Shown: positions 1-7,932, counted from the first letter of the stretch. The stretch is 64,000 nt of DNA from Streptomyces antibioticus (GCF_001514065.1 NZ_KQ948429.1:310001-374000), one strand, 5' to 3'. Notes: a model not told the origin generated them from the letters alone. Numbers and translations: made by a program.

Positions 1-1
1 G

Positions 2-1321
2 GTCCTCATCGCCGCCGCGGCGGCGCTCGTCGTCCTGCCCGCCCTGCTGCTGGTCCTGGGCAAGCGGATCGACGCGCTCGACCTGACCCGGATCTTCCGC
101 CGCCGCTCGGCCGAGGCCACCGCACCGGACGCCTCGGGCCGCCGCTGGCGGCGGATCGGCGAGGCCGTGGTGAAACGCCCGGTCGTCTTCGCCGTCACCG
201 CGGTCGCGTTCCTCGTCGCGCTCGGCGCCCCCTTCCTCGGCGTGACCTTCGGCAACATCGACGACCGCCAACTGCCCAAGGACGCCGAGGCGCACCAGGT
301 CCACCAGGTGATCCGCGACGGCTTCACGTCCCGCCCGACCGGCGAACTCGACGTGGTCGCGCAGGGGGTGGACGGCAAGAGCCGCGCCACGGACATCGCC
401 TCGTACGCGACGACGCTGTCCCGCCTCGACGGGGTCGTACGGGTCAACTCCTCGGCCGGCACGTACGCCGAGGGCCGCCTGGTGCAGCAGCCGGGCCCGG
501 CGAACGCCCGCTACACCACGACCGGCGCCTCCTACCTGGCCGTCGAGCCGTCCCTGGAGGACGTCTCCCCGGAGAGCCAGGACCTGGTCCGCGCGATCCG
601 TGACGTACCGTCCCCGTTCCCCGTCCTGGTGGGCGGCGGCGCGGCCGAACTCGTCGACACCCAGGACACGTTGGCCGACCGGCTGCCGTACGCGCTGCTC
701 GCGATGGTCGGCGTCACGATGGTCCTGCTGTTCCTGATGACGGGCAGCGTGGTGGTCCCCCTGAAGGCGGTGGTCCTCAACGTCCTCAGCCTGTCCGCCA
801 CGTTCGGCGCCCTGGTCTGGGTCTTCCAGGACGGCCATCTCAGCGGCCTGCTCGGCGACTTCACGGTCACCGGGTTCATCCCGGCCACCCTGCCCGTGCT
901 GATGTTCTGCGTCGCCTTCGGACTCTCCATGGACTACGAGGTGTTCGTGCTGTCCCGCATCAAGGAGGAGTACGACCGCACCGGCGACACCACCCGCGCC
1001 ATCGTCTTCGGCCTCCAGCGCAGCGGCGGCGTCGTCACCGCGGCCGCCGCCGTCCTGTCGGTCGTCCTGGTGGCCATCGGCACCTCGCAGATCACCAACA
1101 TGAAGATGCTCGGCCTGGGCCTTGCGCTGGCCGTCCTGATGGACGCGATCGTGGTCCGCGGTGTCCTGGTGCCGTCCGTGATGCAGCTGCTGGGCCGCGC
1201 CAACTGGTGGGCGCCCGGCCCGCTGCGGCGCCTGCACGGCCGCTTCGGCATCAGCGAGGGCGGCCCGTCCGGGACCGTGGTGCCCGTACCGGCCCCGACC
1301 AAGGCGGGAGAGCGGGTATGA
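2..1321 (+). CDS. MMPL/RND-family exporter, 3' part (5' end outside window)
   Basis: The reading frame is open from base 2, so the gene begins upstream of the window; about 439 C-terminal codons are present. The visible part has one membrane segment at the very start, an extracytoplasmic loop containing a conserved IDDRQLPKDAEAH stretch, then a cluster of hydrophobic helices. The segment FGLSMDYEVFVLSRIKEEY is typical of MMPL lipid and drug exporters (proton-driven RND superfamily, cytoplasmic membrane). The substrate is unknown. An internal GTG at 167 could be mistaken for the start, but the upstream codons (including a helix rich in A, L and V) continue the MMPL sequence. The stop overlaps the next gene's ATG (ATGA), so the ferredoxin is probably translationally coupled. 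Confidence 0.9.
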   Translation, partial: VLIAAAAALVVLPALLLVLGKRIDALDLTRIFRRRSAEATAPDASGRRWRRIGEAVVKRPVVFAVTAVAFLVALGAPFLGVTFGNIDDRQLPKDAEAHQVHQVIRDGFTSRPTGELDVVAQGVDGKSRATDIASYATTLSRLDGVVRVNSSAGTYAEGRLVQQPGPANARYTTTGASYLAVEPSLEDVSPESQDLVRAIRDVPSPFPVLVGGGAAELVDTQDTLADRLPYALLAMVGVTMVLLFLMTGSVVVPLKAVVLNVLSLSATFGALVWVFQDGHLSGLLGDFTVTGFIPATLPVLMFCVAFGLSMDYEVFVLSRIKEEYDRTGDTTRAIVFGLQRSGGVVTAAAAVLSVVLVAIGTSQITNMKMLGLGLALAVLMDAIVVRGVLVPSVMQLLGRANWWAPGPLRRLHGRFGISEGGPSGTVVPVPAPTKAGERV

Positions 1322-1557
1322 CTACGGAACGGACGGAGCACTGGACCATCGAGATCGACTCCGCGGTCTGCGTCGGCTCGGGCCTGTGCGCGGGCAGTGC
1401 CGCGAGGGCCTTCACCCTCGGCACCGCCGGCCGCGCGACAGCACCGGAATCCCCCGTCCCGGCCGACTCCGACCTGCTCGAAGCCGCCGAGAACTGCCCC
1501 GCGGCGGCCATCACGCTCCGCACGGCGGAGGAGGGCAAGGAGATCTTCGCGCCCTGA
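1318..1557 (+). CDS. Small ferredoxin (3Fe-4S type)
   Basis: A 79-residue protein beginning MTTERTEHWTIEIDSAVCVG. The Cys pattern CVGSGLC followed by a C-terminal ENCPAAAI (CP) fits single-cluster [3Fe-4S] ferredoxins of Streptomyces, which normally donate electrons to cytochromes P450. The ATG at 1318 lies inside the ATGA overlap with the MMPL gene, which fixes the start; longer in-frame extensions would run antiparallel through the exporter. No P450 or reductase gene is visible nearby, and association with an MMPL exporter is unusual. The partner P450 may lie upstream of the window or elsewhere. The last 47 bases overlap the tail of the opposite-strand TnpB-like reading frame. Confidence 0.88.
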   Translation: MTTERTEHWTIEIDSAVCVGSGLCAGSAARAFTLGTAGRATAPESPVPADSDLLEAAENCPAAAITLRTAEEGKEIFAP

Positions 1558-3277
1558 ACCGTTCCTGGGGGCTGAGCGGGAGTGAGTCCTGTTGCCAGGG
1601 CTCATGCTCAGCCGAACGCCCCGAACGGTGTTGGGCGTTCTGGTCCACCGCTTTCGCTCCGCAGCCGGGCGGCACAGATCGTGTCCGTGGTCCGGGGACG
1701 CGGGGGCGGTTTCCCTCACGCCCCGGGATACCCGGTTCGGCCTGGACGGTCCGATGCCCTGCACGATCACTCCGGTCGTGCAGGGGCGGTGCCGTCCGTC
1801 GCCGGATCGGGTGTCCCAGGGCGCGCCTGCCGATCGCCACGGCCGCAGCATCATGGCGAGTGGTTTTACGAGTCTTGCTGGTGAGGGGCTGCTTCCAGTG
1901 CTGGGCGCCCCATCGACTGGTGTAGGCGGGGTCGACGGCGACGATGGGGATGGCGAGTTCGGTCGCCATGCTGACGAGCCGGGCCCGCAGCTGGGAGGTG
2001 GGCATGCCGGAGATCAGCCGTCGGAAGCGCTTTTTACGGCCGTGCTTCTCGCGGGTGGTCTCGGCGGTGAAGTCGAGGTCTTCGATGGCGATGGCGAGCT
2101 GGTGGCGCTTGGCCCAGTGGAGCAGGCGGATCAGGGCGTGCCTGACCTGCGCGTCGCGGTGTGTGGCGCTGCCGGACAGGTCGTAGTCGAAGCGAAGCGG
2201 TTGTCCCACGGGGTTGCCGTGCCGGTCCAGGCGCCAGGCGGCCAGGTGGTCGGCGTTGGTGTCCACGCCGACCATTCCGTTCGCGCGGGCCGCCTCCAGC
2301 GGCACGGTCTGAACCTGCGGGATCGCCCAGGACGCGGTCAAATACCAGCGGCCCCGCACGGTGTCCTCGTGGATGCGGTAGGCCACGGCCCGGTTCGCAC
2401 TGACCCGGTCGCGCCAGGCCTCGCCCCGGTGCGCGAAGCTCACCCGGGCGGCCAGCACATACCGGCCGTGCGCAGCGTTCGCCAGGTGCACCAGCGGCGC
2501 GGGGAGCCTGAGGGAGACCTCGCCGTCAGGAGTCACGCGGATGGTCTCGTTGCCGAACCGCTTCCCGGACTCCCCGTCCGCGGCGAGATACCGCCGTCCG
2601 GCCTCCCACCGGGAACGCCACTGCTCCTCGCTCAGTCCGGCCTGCTCCAAGTGGTGGCGGGTGTTCAGCAGTTGCTTCCCGCCCCGCACCACGTGCACAA
2701 CCCCCCTCTCCCGGTCCGCCCGGGCCTTCTGGAGCCGGTCTTCGAGGGCGTGCAGGCGGCGGGACTTGGCGAACCACTCCTGCCGCGAGCGGTAACCGCC
2801 CGGCGTCTGTCTGCTGCCCTTCGTGCCCAGGGGAACGGACAGGCGGTGTGTGATCGTCGCGATCGCAGCCTCGAGACTGTGGATGTGCGCGAGCTGGCCA
2901 CGCCGGGCCAGCGCCCACTGGTCGTGGCTGGTCTTCGTGATCGACCCGGCCCAGCGCGAGGAGGACTCCCCGGTGAGGCTCCACTTGCGCTCCGCCCACG
3001 CCTTGCTGTCGTGCTCCAGCCCGGCCGAGCACCGCGCCTTCAGATCACGAGAAGCGAGCGTGCCCAGATGGTCGCCGACCAGCCGCAGCACCTTCTTATC
3101 CGCAACGGTCAGGCCCTTGAGCCGGTCACGGATCGCCATCCCGGACGGGCCGGGTACCACGAACGACGCCGCCACCTCCCGCAACCCACCCACCTCGTCA
3201 CCCCCGGCGGTCGAAGAATCTTCCGACAAACCCAACGGCCGGCTCCCGGCAAGGTCACGCATTCGAGGGAAGAACAT
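1511..3277 (-). CDS. TnpB-related protein (IS200/IS605 accessory, IS1341-like)
   Basis: The frame has 588 codons with a RuvC-like triad: Asp339 in GVDTNADHL, Glu399 in IAIEDLDF and Asp476 in TTRHDAAAVAIG. The order and spacing are those of TnpB, the RNA-guided nuclease of IS200/IS605 elements. The Cys4 zinc finger that TnpB normally carries between the last two acidic residues is absent; that segment reads VDPAYTSRWGAQHWKQPL and contains no Cys. No TnpA (Y1 transposase) is present. After about residue 490 the sequence becomes Arg/Pro-rich, overlaps structured DNA (1571-1640) and ends inside the ferredoxin gene on the other strand, so the stop codon is probably supplied by flanking DNA. The true start may be internal (Met at IRDRLKG). 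Family assignment is good; activity is unknown. Confidence 0.8.
   Translation of the reverse strand: MFFPRMRDLAGSRPLGLSEDSSTAGGDEVGGLREVAASFVVPGPSGMAIRDRLKGLTVADKKVLRLVGDHLGTLASRDLKARCSAGLEHDSKAWAERKWSLTGESSSRWAGSITKTSHDQWALARRGQLAHIHSLEAAIATITHRLSVPLGTKGSRQTPGGYRSRQEWFAKSRRLHALEDRLQKARADRERGVVHVVRGGKQLLNTRHHLEQAGLSEEQWRSRWEAGRRYLAADGESGKRFGNETIRVTPDGEVSLRLPAPLVHLANAAHGRYVLAARVSFAHRGEAWRDRVSANRAVAYRIHEDTVRGRWYLTASWAIPQVQTVPLEAARANGMVGVDTNADHLAAWRLDRHGNPVGQPLRFDYDLSGSATHRDAQVRHALIRLLHWAKRHQLAIAIEDLDFTAETTREKHGRKKRFRRLISGMPTSQLRARLVSMATELAIPIVAVDPAYTSRWGAQHWKQPLTSKTRKTTRHDAAAVAIGRRALGHPIRRRTAPPLHDRSDRAGHRTVQAEPGIPGREGNRPRVPGPRTRSVPPGCGAKAVDQNAQHRSGRSAEHEPWQQDSLPLSPQERFRARRSPCPPPPCGA
1571..1640 (-). 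other. Paired hairpins at the 3' end of the tnpB-like gene (possible omega-RNA / right end)
   Basis: There are two perfect inverted repeats. GAACGCCC (1614-1621) pairs with GGGCGTTC (1633-1640), leaving an 11-nt loop. GCTGAGC (1571-1577) pairs with GCTCAGC (1606-1612). They sit at the 3' end of the tnpB-like frame and reach to 14 bases from the ferredoxin stop. In known TnpB elements the guide RNA scaffold overlaps the 3' end of tnpB and runs into flanking host DNA. The location fits such a scaffold, but the RNA itself is an inference. Confidence 0.4.
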
Positions 3278-3406
3278 CAGTTTCCCTGCCGGGCCCGCAA
3301 CTCCCCGCGCCCGAGAAACTCACTCACGCATGCCCAAGCACGCCTATGGACGGTCATCGGCAACAGTTCCCAACCCCCACGGCGCAGCGCAGACCGGCGT
3401 CGGGGG

Positions 3407-4045
3407 CTAGACCAGGACCTCGCGCTCCCACTCCGCCCGCGGCTGCGCGTGCAACCGCCAGTACTGCTCGGCGATGTCGTCGGGATCCCAGGCGGTGCCG
3501 GGTGCGACCGGGCCGCTCACCGTGACGGTGGCGACGTGCACGCCGGACGGCCCGTACTGCCGGTCGAGCAGATCGACGAGCGAGCGGACGCCCGCCTTCC
3601 CCAGCGACAGGCTGACGTACTCCGGCTTCGGCTCGGGCATCCCGCCGGTGACGACGAAGGTGCCCCGGCCGCGCTCGGCCATGCCCGGCGCGGTGTGCGC
3701 GGCGGCGGTGAGGGCGCCGAGGACATTGACGGCGTAGGTGTCGAGGTGGGCGCGCAGGGGGAGTTCACCGACGGTGTCGGGGCGGATCACGGCCGCGTTG
3801 TAGACGACGACGTCCGGGGCGCCGAGTTCGGCGGCGGCGGTGTCGAGGGCGGCGCGGAGGGCGGTCTCGTCGCTGCTGTCGGCGACGAGCGGCAGGGTCC
3901 GTACGCCTTCCAGGCTCTCGGCCACACCGGTCACCGTCTCCTTGCTGCGGGCGACCAGCGCGAGATCGAACCCCTCCCGCGCGAACCGCCGGGCCACCGC
4001 GAGCCCGATCCCCGGCCCCGCCCCGATGACCACCGCTGACGTCAT
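3407..4045 (-). CDS. Atypical short-chain dehydrogenase/reductase (SDR)
   Basis: A 212-residue Rossmann-fold protein with an N-terminal nucleotide-binding motif GAGPGIG and a later YNAAV (the NNAG equivalent). The classical catalytic YxxxK is not intact. In the region EYVSLSLGKAGVRSLVD the Lys is kept, but the residue four before it is Leu rather than Tyr. It is therefore either a divergent SDR subgroup using another Tyr or a protein that binds but does not reduce substrate. It lies 99 bp downstream of, and on the same strand as, the TetR gene, so the two may be cotranscribed and controlled together. Substrate unknown. Confidence 0.85.
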   Translation of the reverse strand: MTSAVVIGAGPGIGLAVARRFAREGFDLALVARSKETVTGVAESLEGVRTLPLVADSSDETALRAALDTAAAELGAPDVVVYNAAVIRPDTVGELPLRAHLDTYAVNVLGALTAAAHTAPGMAERGRGTFVVTGGMPEPKPEYVSLSLGKAGVRSLVDLLDRQYGPSGVHVATVTVSGPVAPGTAWDPDDIAEQYWRLHAQPRAEWEREVLV

Positions 4046-4144
4046 GAAAGCCCCCTCGTCCTGATCCCGGCCTGACCTCTGCGAAGGTCAACTCCGGCCG
4101 GGGGAGGGCTTGTTCCCGCAGCGGTGGCTGCCGGGGACGGCGGG

Positions 4145-4723
4145 TCAGAGCACGGCGAGCCGGTCGACCAGCAGCTCCACTCTCCGCTCGGTGTCCTCCG
4201 GCGGCAGCCTCCGCGTGCGGGTCAGGGTCGCGATCCCGTGCAGGGACGCCCAGAACAGCTCGGTGAACAGCCCGGGTTCGACCCCGTCCCCGGCGACCTC
4301 GGCGAGGGTCTCCAGCAGCGCGGCGAAGGCGTCCTTGAGCGGCTCGGGGGTGTCCTCCTGCGCGTACGGCAGACCACCGTCGAGCTGGAACAGGGCGTCG
4401 TAGACCGCGGGGTTGCGCTCGGCGAAGTCGAGGTAGCCGCGGGCGAGGGCGGTGACCCGGCCCCGCGTGCCGTCGGCGGCGGCGGTCGCTGCCCGCATCG
4501 CGACGGCCATCTCGGTGGCGCCCTGGAGGGCGACGGCACCGATGATCTCCCGTTTGCCGCGGAAGTGGCTGTAGAGGACGGGCTGGCTGTACTCGATGCG
4601 CTCGGCGAGCCGGCGGGTGGTGACCGCGTCCCAGCCCTGCTGCTCGGCGAGTTCGCGGGCTGTCGCCACGATGAGGCGCTCACGCTCCGCCCGTTCGCGC
4701 TGCTTGCGTTCCTGTACCGACAT
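4145..4723 (-). CDS. TetR/AcrR-family transcriptional regulator
   Basis: A 192-residue protein. Residues 15-60 form the TetR helix-turn-helix (RERLIVATARELAEQQGWDA, then TTRRLAERIEYSQPVLYSHF), and the remainder is a helical ligand-binding domain. It is transcribed away from the two small membrane-protein genes at 4842-5749. A large perfect dyad at 4765-4797 lies in the shared intergenic space, the usual arrangement for a TetR repressor acting on itself and on its divergent target. The downstream SDR on the same strand may belong to the same regulon. The inducer is unknown. Confidence 0.92.
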   Translation of the reverse strand: MSVQERKQRERAERERLIVATARELAEQQGWDAVTTRRLAERIEYSQPVLYSHFRGKREIIGAVALQGATEMAVAMRAATAAADGTRGRVTALARGYLDFAERNPAVYDALFQLDGGLPYAQEDTPEPLKDAFAALLETLAEVAGDGVEPGLFTELFWASLHGIATLTRTRRLPPEDTERRVELLVDRLAVL

Positions 4724-4764
4724 GATTCGATCCTAGCACCGCTAGACAATCGAGCGGCAGTAGG

Positions 4765-4797
4765 TCTAGCGTTGCCTCAACAGCTAGCAACGCTAGA
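4765..4797. promoter_or_regulatory. Putative TetR operator (11-bp perfect dyad)
   Basis: TCTAGCGTTGC (4765-4775) is the exact reverse complement of GCAACGCTAGA (4787-4797), separated by 11 bases. Additional CTAGC/GCTAG half sites surround it. It lies between the start codons of the TetR gene (4723, minus) and the DUF1772 gene (4842, plus), so a single repressor could control both directions. Confidence 0.7.
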
Positions 4798-4841
4798 TTC
4801 GAGGCGGCGCTAGATTCCAGCTTTCGTTTCAGGGGGTCGTC

Positions 4842-5288
4842 ATGCTCAGCACACTCGAGGTCGTCACGGTCGTGGTCGTCGGCGTGATGGTGGGGGTGGA
4901 GTTCGCCGTCGCCTTCGTCATGAACCCGATCCTCAACGCGCTCCCGGAGGAGAGCGGTCAGCTCGGTCACGCCCACGGGGGCCGGATGCTCGGGGCGGTG
5001 ATGCCGGTCTGGTACATCGGCTCGCTGGCCCTGGTGGCGGTCTGGGCCGTCGCCGGCCGGCACCACGACGGCATCGGTCTCGTCATCACCGCCGGCGCAC
5101 TGCTGCTCCTCAGCGTGATCATGTCGATCCTGCTGCTGGTCCCGATCAACAACCGCAACAAGACGTGGACCCCCGAGAACCGCCCCGCCGACTGGAAGCA
5201 GCAGCTCAACCGCTGGCTGCGCTGGCACTACGTCCGCGTCGCGGTCATCGTCGGCGCCTTCGCCCTGCTGGCCGCGGCCCTCGTCTGA
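4842..5288 (+). CDS. DUF1772 / anthrone oxygenase-like membrane protein
   Basis: A 148-residue protein with four predicted membrane helices (about residues 5-28, 52-72, 82-102 and 128-147). The conserved features are FVMNPIL near the N-terminus and the short hydrophilic LLVPINNRNKTW stretch before the last helix. This pattern is that of the DUF1772 family, which includes anthrone-oxygenase-like proteins. It is the first gene of a two-gene unit divergent from the TetR repressor. The next gene starts 38 bp downstream behind an AAGGAGAAG ribosome-binding site. The enzymatic role of bacterial members is uncertain. Confidence 0.82.
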   Translation: MLSTLEVVTVVVVGVMVGVEFAVAFVMNPILNALPEESGQLGHAHGGRMLGAVMPVWYIGSLALVAVWAVAGRHHDGIGLVITAGALLLLSVIMSILLLVPINNRNKTWTPENRPADWKQQLNRWLRWHYVRVAVIVGAFALLAAALV

Positions 5289-5326
5289 ACCGCCCCCGAC
5301 ACCCAAGGACAAGGAGAAGAAGAACC

Positions 5327-5749
5327 ATGTCACTGAAGAAGATCAACACCGTCGTGGCCGCCGCCTTCATCCTCTTCATCCTCTGGTTCGGGACCGGGTT
5401 CATCCTGGACCCGGAGACATCGGTGCAGGGCTTCGGCCTGCCGCACCCGGCGTCCGGCGACGGCGGGGGTTTCCTGGTCGTCAAGGGAATCCGGGACATC
5501 GTCCTGGCCCTGGTCCTGGCCGTCCTGCTGCTGACGGGCCACCGCCGGGCGCTGGGCTGGGCGCTGCTGGTGGAGTCCCTCGCCGCGTACGGCGACATGA
5601 CCACCGTGCTGGCCCATCACGGCTCCGTGGCCACCGCGCTCGGCGTCCACTGCCTGACCGCGACCGTGATGGCAGCCAACGGCCTGCTGTTCCTGCGCGA
5701 GACCCGCAAGGCCGCGGCGCCCGCGGTGCCCGCCCCGCAGCCGGCCTGA
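5327..5749 (+). CDS. DUF4267-like small membrane protein
   Basis: The ATG at 5327 follows a strong purine-rich RBS (AAGGAGAAGAAG). The 140-residue product has an N-terminal membrane helix, a glycine-rich FGLPHPASGDGGGFLVVKGIR segment, then three further helices, ending in an Ala/Pro tail. This organisation matches DUF4267 membrane proteins, which are often found beside TetR repressors in Streptomyces. It is probably cotranscribed with the DUF1772 gene. No biochemical function is known. Confidence 0.78.
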   Translation: MSLKKINTVVAAAFILFILWFGTGFILDPETSVQGFGLPHPASGDGGGFLVVKGIRDIVLALVLAVLLLTGHRRALGWALLVESLAAYGDMTTVLAHHGSVATALGVHCLTATVMAANGLLFLRETRKAAAPAVPAPQPA

Positions 5750-5766
5750 CCGCAGGCCGACGGGCG

Positions 5767-6159
5767 TCAGTCGGTCAGATCCACCCGCACGGTCAGCAAC
5801 CCCGCTCCCATGGCCCGTACCCCCACACTGTTCACCCGGGGCAGGCCGCGCAGCCGCGCGATCGGGTCGTCGTCGGGCAGCAGATGGGCGACGCCGTGGT
5901 GCCAGCGCCCGCGCAGCCGGATCCGCACCCGGGGATCGGCCTTGATGTTCCGGACGTACTGCGACCGTTCCCCGAACTCCGACACCAGCCAGAACGAGTC
6001 CCCGACCCGCCGCCCACCGAGGGGGGTGCGGCGGGGCAGGCCGGAGGTGCGGCCGGTGGTCTCCAGGAGGGTCTGGGTGGGCAGCCGGCGCATGAGGGCG
6101 TTGAACCGGCGCTGGAAGGCGGCGACGATCCGGTACTTGCGTTCGTTGTGGCGGGGCAT
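5767..6159 (-). CDS. Deazaflavin (F420)-dependent nitroreductase-family protein
   Basis: A 130-residue protein starting MPRHNERKYRIVAAFQRRFN. It has the hallmark order of the DDN/Rv3547-like split beta-barrel family: LETTGRTSGLPRRTPLG, then SFWLVSEFGE, then YVRNIKADPRVRIRLRGRW. Members bind F420 and reduce quinones, nitro compounds or other electrophiles. FO synthase (fbiC) at 10.5 kb and an LLM-type oxidoreductase at 9.6 kb show that F420 chemistry is present in this chromosome segment. The Met at 6159 is chosen because family similarity begins there; a longer frame upstream is the shadow of the opposite gene. Confidence 0.85.
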   Translation of the reverse strand: MPRHNERKYRIVAAFQRRFNALMRRLPTQTLLETTGRTSGLPRRTPLGGRRVGDSFWLVSEFGERSQYVRNIKADPRVRIRLRGRWHHGVAHLLPDDDPIARLRGLPRVNSVGVRAMGAGLLTVRVDLTD

Positions 6160-6190
6160 GGTTACCAAGTCTCGTGGAGGGGCTGGTGAG

Positions 6191-7024
6191 GTGTTCGTGC
6201 GGGTCGTGACGTGGAACCTGTGGTGGCGGTTCGGTCCGTGGGCCGAGCGGCAGAAGGCGATTCTCGCCGTACTGCGTGACCTACGGCCGGACGTCGTCGG
6301 CCTGCAGGAGGTCTGGGCCGACCGCCGCTCCGGCGAGAACCTCGCGGAATGGCTGGCCGCCGAGCTGGACCTGCACTGCGCCTGGGCCCCGTCCCCCGCC
6401 CCCGAACGCTGGCGCCGCCGCATCGCCGACGACTCGGTGGACATCGGCAACGCGGTCCTGAGCCGCTGGCCGGTGACGGACCGGGCGACCCTGCGGCTGC
6501 CCGCGCCGCCGGACCTGGACGACGGCAGACAGGCCCTGTACGCCCGCGTCGAACCGCCGGGCGGCGCCCCGGTCCCCTTCTTCACCACCCACCTCACCTC
6601 CCCTCTCCACGCCTCGGCGGTCCGCGTCCAACAGGTCAGGGCCCTGGCCGAGTTCGTAGCCGCGCACCGGGAGAAGACCCCCTTCCCGCCCGTCGTCACC
6701 GGCGACTTCAACGCCTGGCCCGACTCCGACGAGATCCGCGTCTTCGGCGGCACCCGCACCGCCCCGGTCGTCCCCGGCCAGGTGTTCTTCGACGCGTGGG
6801 AGTACGCCGAACAGGGCGCCCCCGCGGCGACATGGACCCCGGAGAATCCGTACGTCCACCCGGGCCTCGGCCCGGGCGTCCGCGTCGACTACATCCACGT
6901 GGGAGGCCCGGCGGGCCCGGACGGCGAGGGCACGGTACGAGGGGTACGGCGGGCCGGGCACGGGCCGGTGGACGGGGTGTGGCCGTCGGACCACGCGGCG
7001 GTCGTCGCCGACCTCCAGGGCTGA
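6191..7024 (+). CDS. Endonuclease/exonuclease/phosphatase (EEP) family hydrolase
   Basis: The GTG at 6191, about 10 bases after a GGAGG, gives a 277-residue protein. The EEP catalytic motifs appear in order: TWNLWW (Asn), GLQEVW (Glu), VVTGDFNAWPDS (Asp/Asn), VDYIHV (Asp) and WPSDHAAVVADL (Asp-His). This is the DNase I/exonuclease III/inositol-phosphatase fold, a metal-dependent phosphodiesterase. No signal peptide is evident, so it is likely cytoplasmic. The substrate cannot be told from sequence. It diverges from the F420-dependent gene with only 31 bp between start codons. Confidence 0.87.
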   Translation: MFVRVVTWNLWWRFGPWAERQKAILAVLRDLRPDVVGLQEVWADRRSGENLAEWLAAELDLHCAWAPSPAPERWRRRIADDSVDIGNAVLSRWPVTDRATLRLPAPPDLDDGRQALYARVEPPGGAPVPFFTTHLTSPLHASAVRVQQVRALAEFVAAHREKTPFPPVVTGDFNAWPDSDEIRVFGGTRTAPVVPGQVFFDAWEYAEQGAPAATWTPENPYVHPGLGPGVRVDYIHVGGPAGPDGEGTVRGVRRAGHGPVDGVWPSDHAAVVADLQG

Positions 7025-7037
7025 GCCACCGCCCGGG

Positions 7038-7907
7038 TCATTGCGTGAAGAGCGACGCGCGGTGGCGTGGGTCGGCGGCGCAGACGTACAGGCCCGCGTG
7101 CCCGCCCCGCCCGACCGTCATCCCGGTCGGTTCACGCGCCGCCCGCCCCGCTTCCGACCGGGGGTCCAACCCCCGTTCCTGCAACGGCCGGAAGCGGTCC
7201 TGCGCGTCCATGTCGTACTCGTACGTGTCGAGTTGGAGGAACAGCTCCAGCGGCGCCCGGCACTCCCCGCACTCCATCGCCCCCGGCAGATCCGTCACAC
7301 CCCAGCCCATGCTGCCGCCCAGCTTGCAGCCGGGGATCGTCGAGACGTCGTCGTCCAGTCCGCGTTCCGCCAGCCAGGCCTCGTGGCGGGCCGCGAGACC
7401 GGGCGGGAGTTCCTCGTGCCACGGGTACTCCGTGATCCGCTCGGGGTGCAGCACGCACGCCCTCGGGACCATGTCCTCGTCCTCGTCCTCGCCGGGGTCC
7501 GGCTGGTCGCCGAGCGGATCGGTCACGTCGTCCGCCCGGCGCCAGAAGAGCCGGCACGCCTGCCCCCACCCCTCCGGATGCGGCTGGTCGTGCCAGTCCG
7601 TGCACCACAGCAGCTGCACCAGATCCGTACCGTCCGGAAAACGGATCTCCGGGAAGTCCGCCGCCGTCAGCTGGGCCACCGCCACCAGCGGATACGGGCC
7701 CGAGTGCCGCCCGTTGACGTCCCGGTGCTCGGCGCACGCCGGCCACGGCTCGTCCGCCGGCCACCACATTGGCCCGCCGACATGACTGTCCCGCGGCCCC
7801 GGCACACCCCGGCGCGGGTGCAGCCGTACGGTCGTGCGGGCGTACGGCGCCAACTCCGGGAAGTCACGCGCGGGATCGTGGGACGCGGGGCCGGTGGTGA
7901 GGATCAT
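7038..7907 (-). CDS. DUF1963-family protein
   Basis: A 289-residue soluble protein. It contains the DUF1963 pattern: GGPMWWPADEPWP near residue 45, PLVAVAQLTAADFPEI near residue 75, then KLGGSMGWGVTDLPG and the Cys pair MECGECRAPLELFLQLDTYE. DUF1963 proteins are widespread and uncharacterised; the CxxC near residue 215 could bind metal. It is convergent with the EEP hydrolase (13 bp between stops) and upstream of, on the same strand as, nothing obviously related. Function unknown. Confidence 0.82.
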   Translation of the reverse strand: MILTTGPASHDPARDFPELAPYARTTVRLHPRRGVPGPRDSHVGGPMWWPADEPWPACAEHRDVNGRHSGPYPLVAVAQLTAADFPEIRFPDGTDLVQLLWCTDWHDQPHPEGWGQACRLFWRRADDVTDPLGDQPDPGEDEDEDMVPRACVLHPERITEYPWHEELPPGLAARHEAWLAERGLDDDVSTIPGCKLGGSMGWGVTDLPGAMECGECRAPLELFLQLDTYEYDMDAQDRFRPLQERGLDPRSEAGRAAREPTGMTVGRGGHAGLYVCAADPRHRASLFTQ

Positions 7908-7932
7908 GCCGAGACCCTAGGCGTTGCCCTCC

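Noticed and set aside
1592-4039. Long plus-strand frame crossing the TnpB-like and SDR genes
   Set aside because: It lies antisense to two recognisable genes and has no motif of its own.
1318-4045. A P450 redox cluster around the ferredoxin
   Set aside because: No P450 (heme-binding FxxGxxxCxG) or ferredoxin reductase motif is present in the flanking genes within the window.
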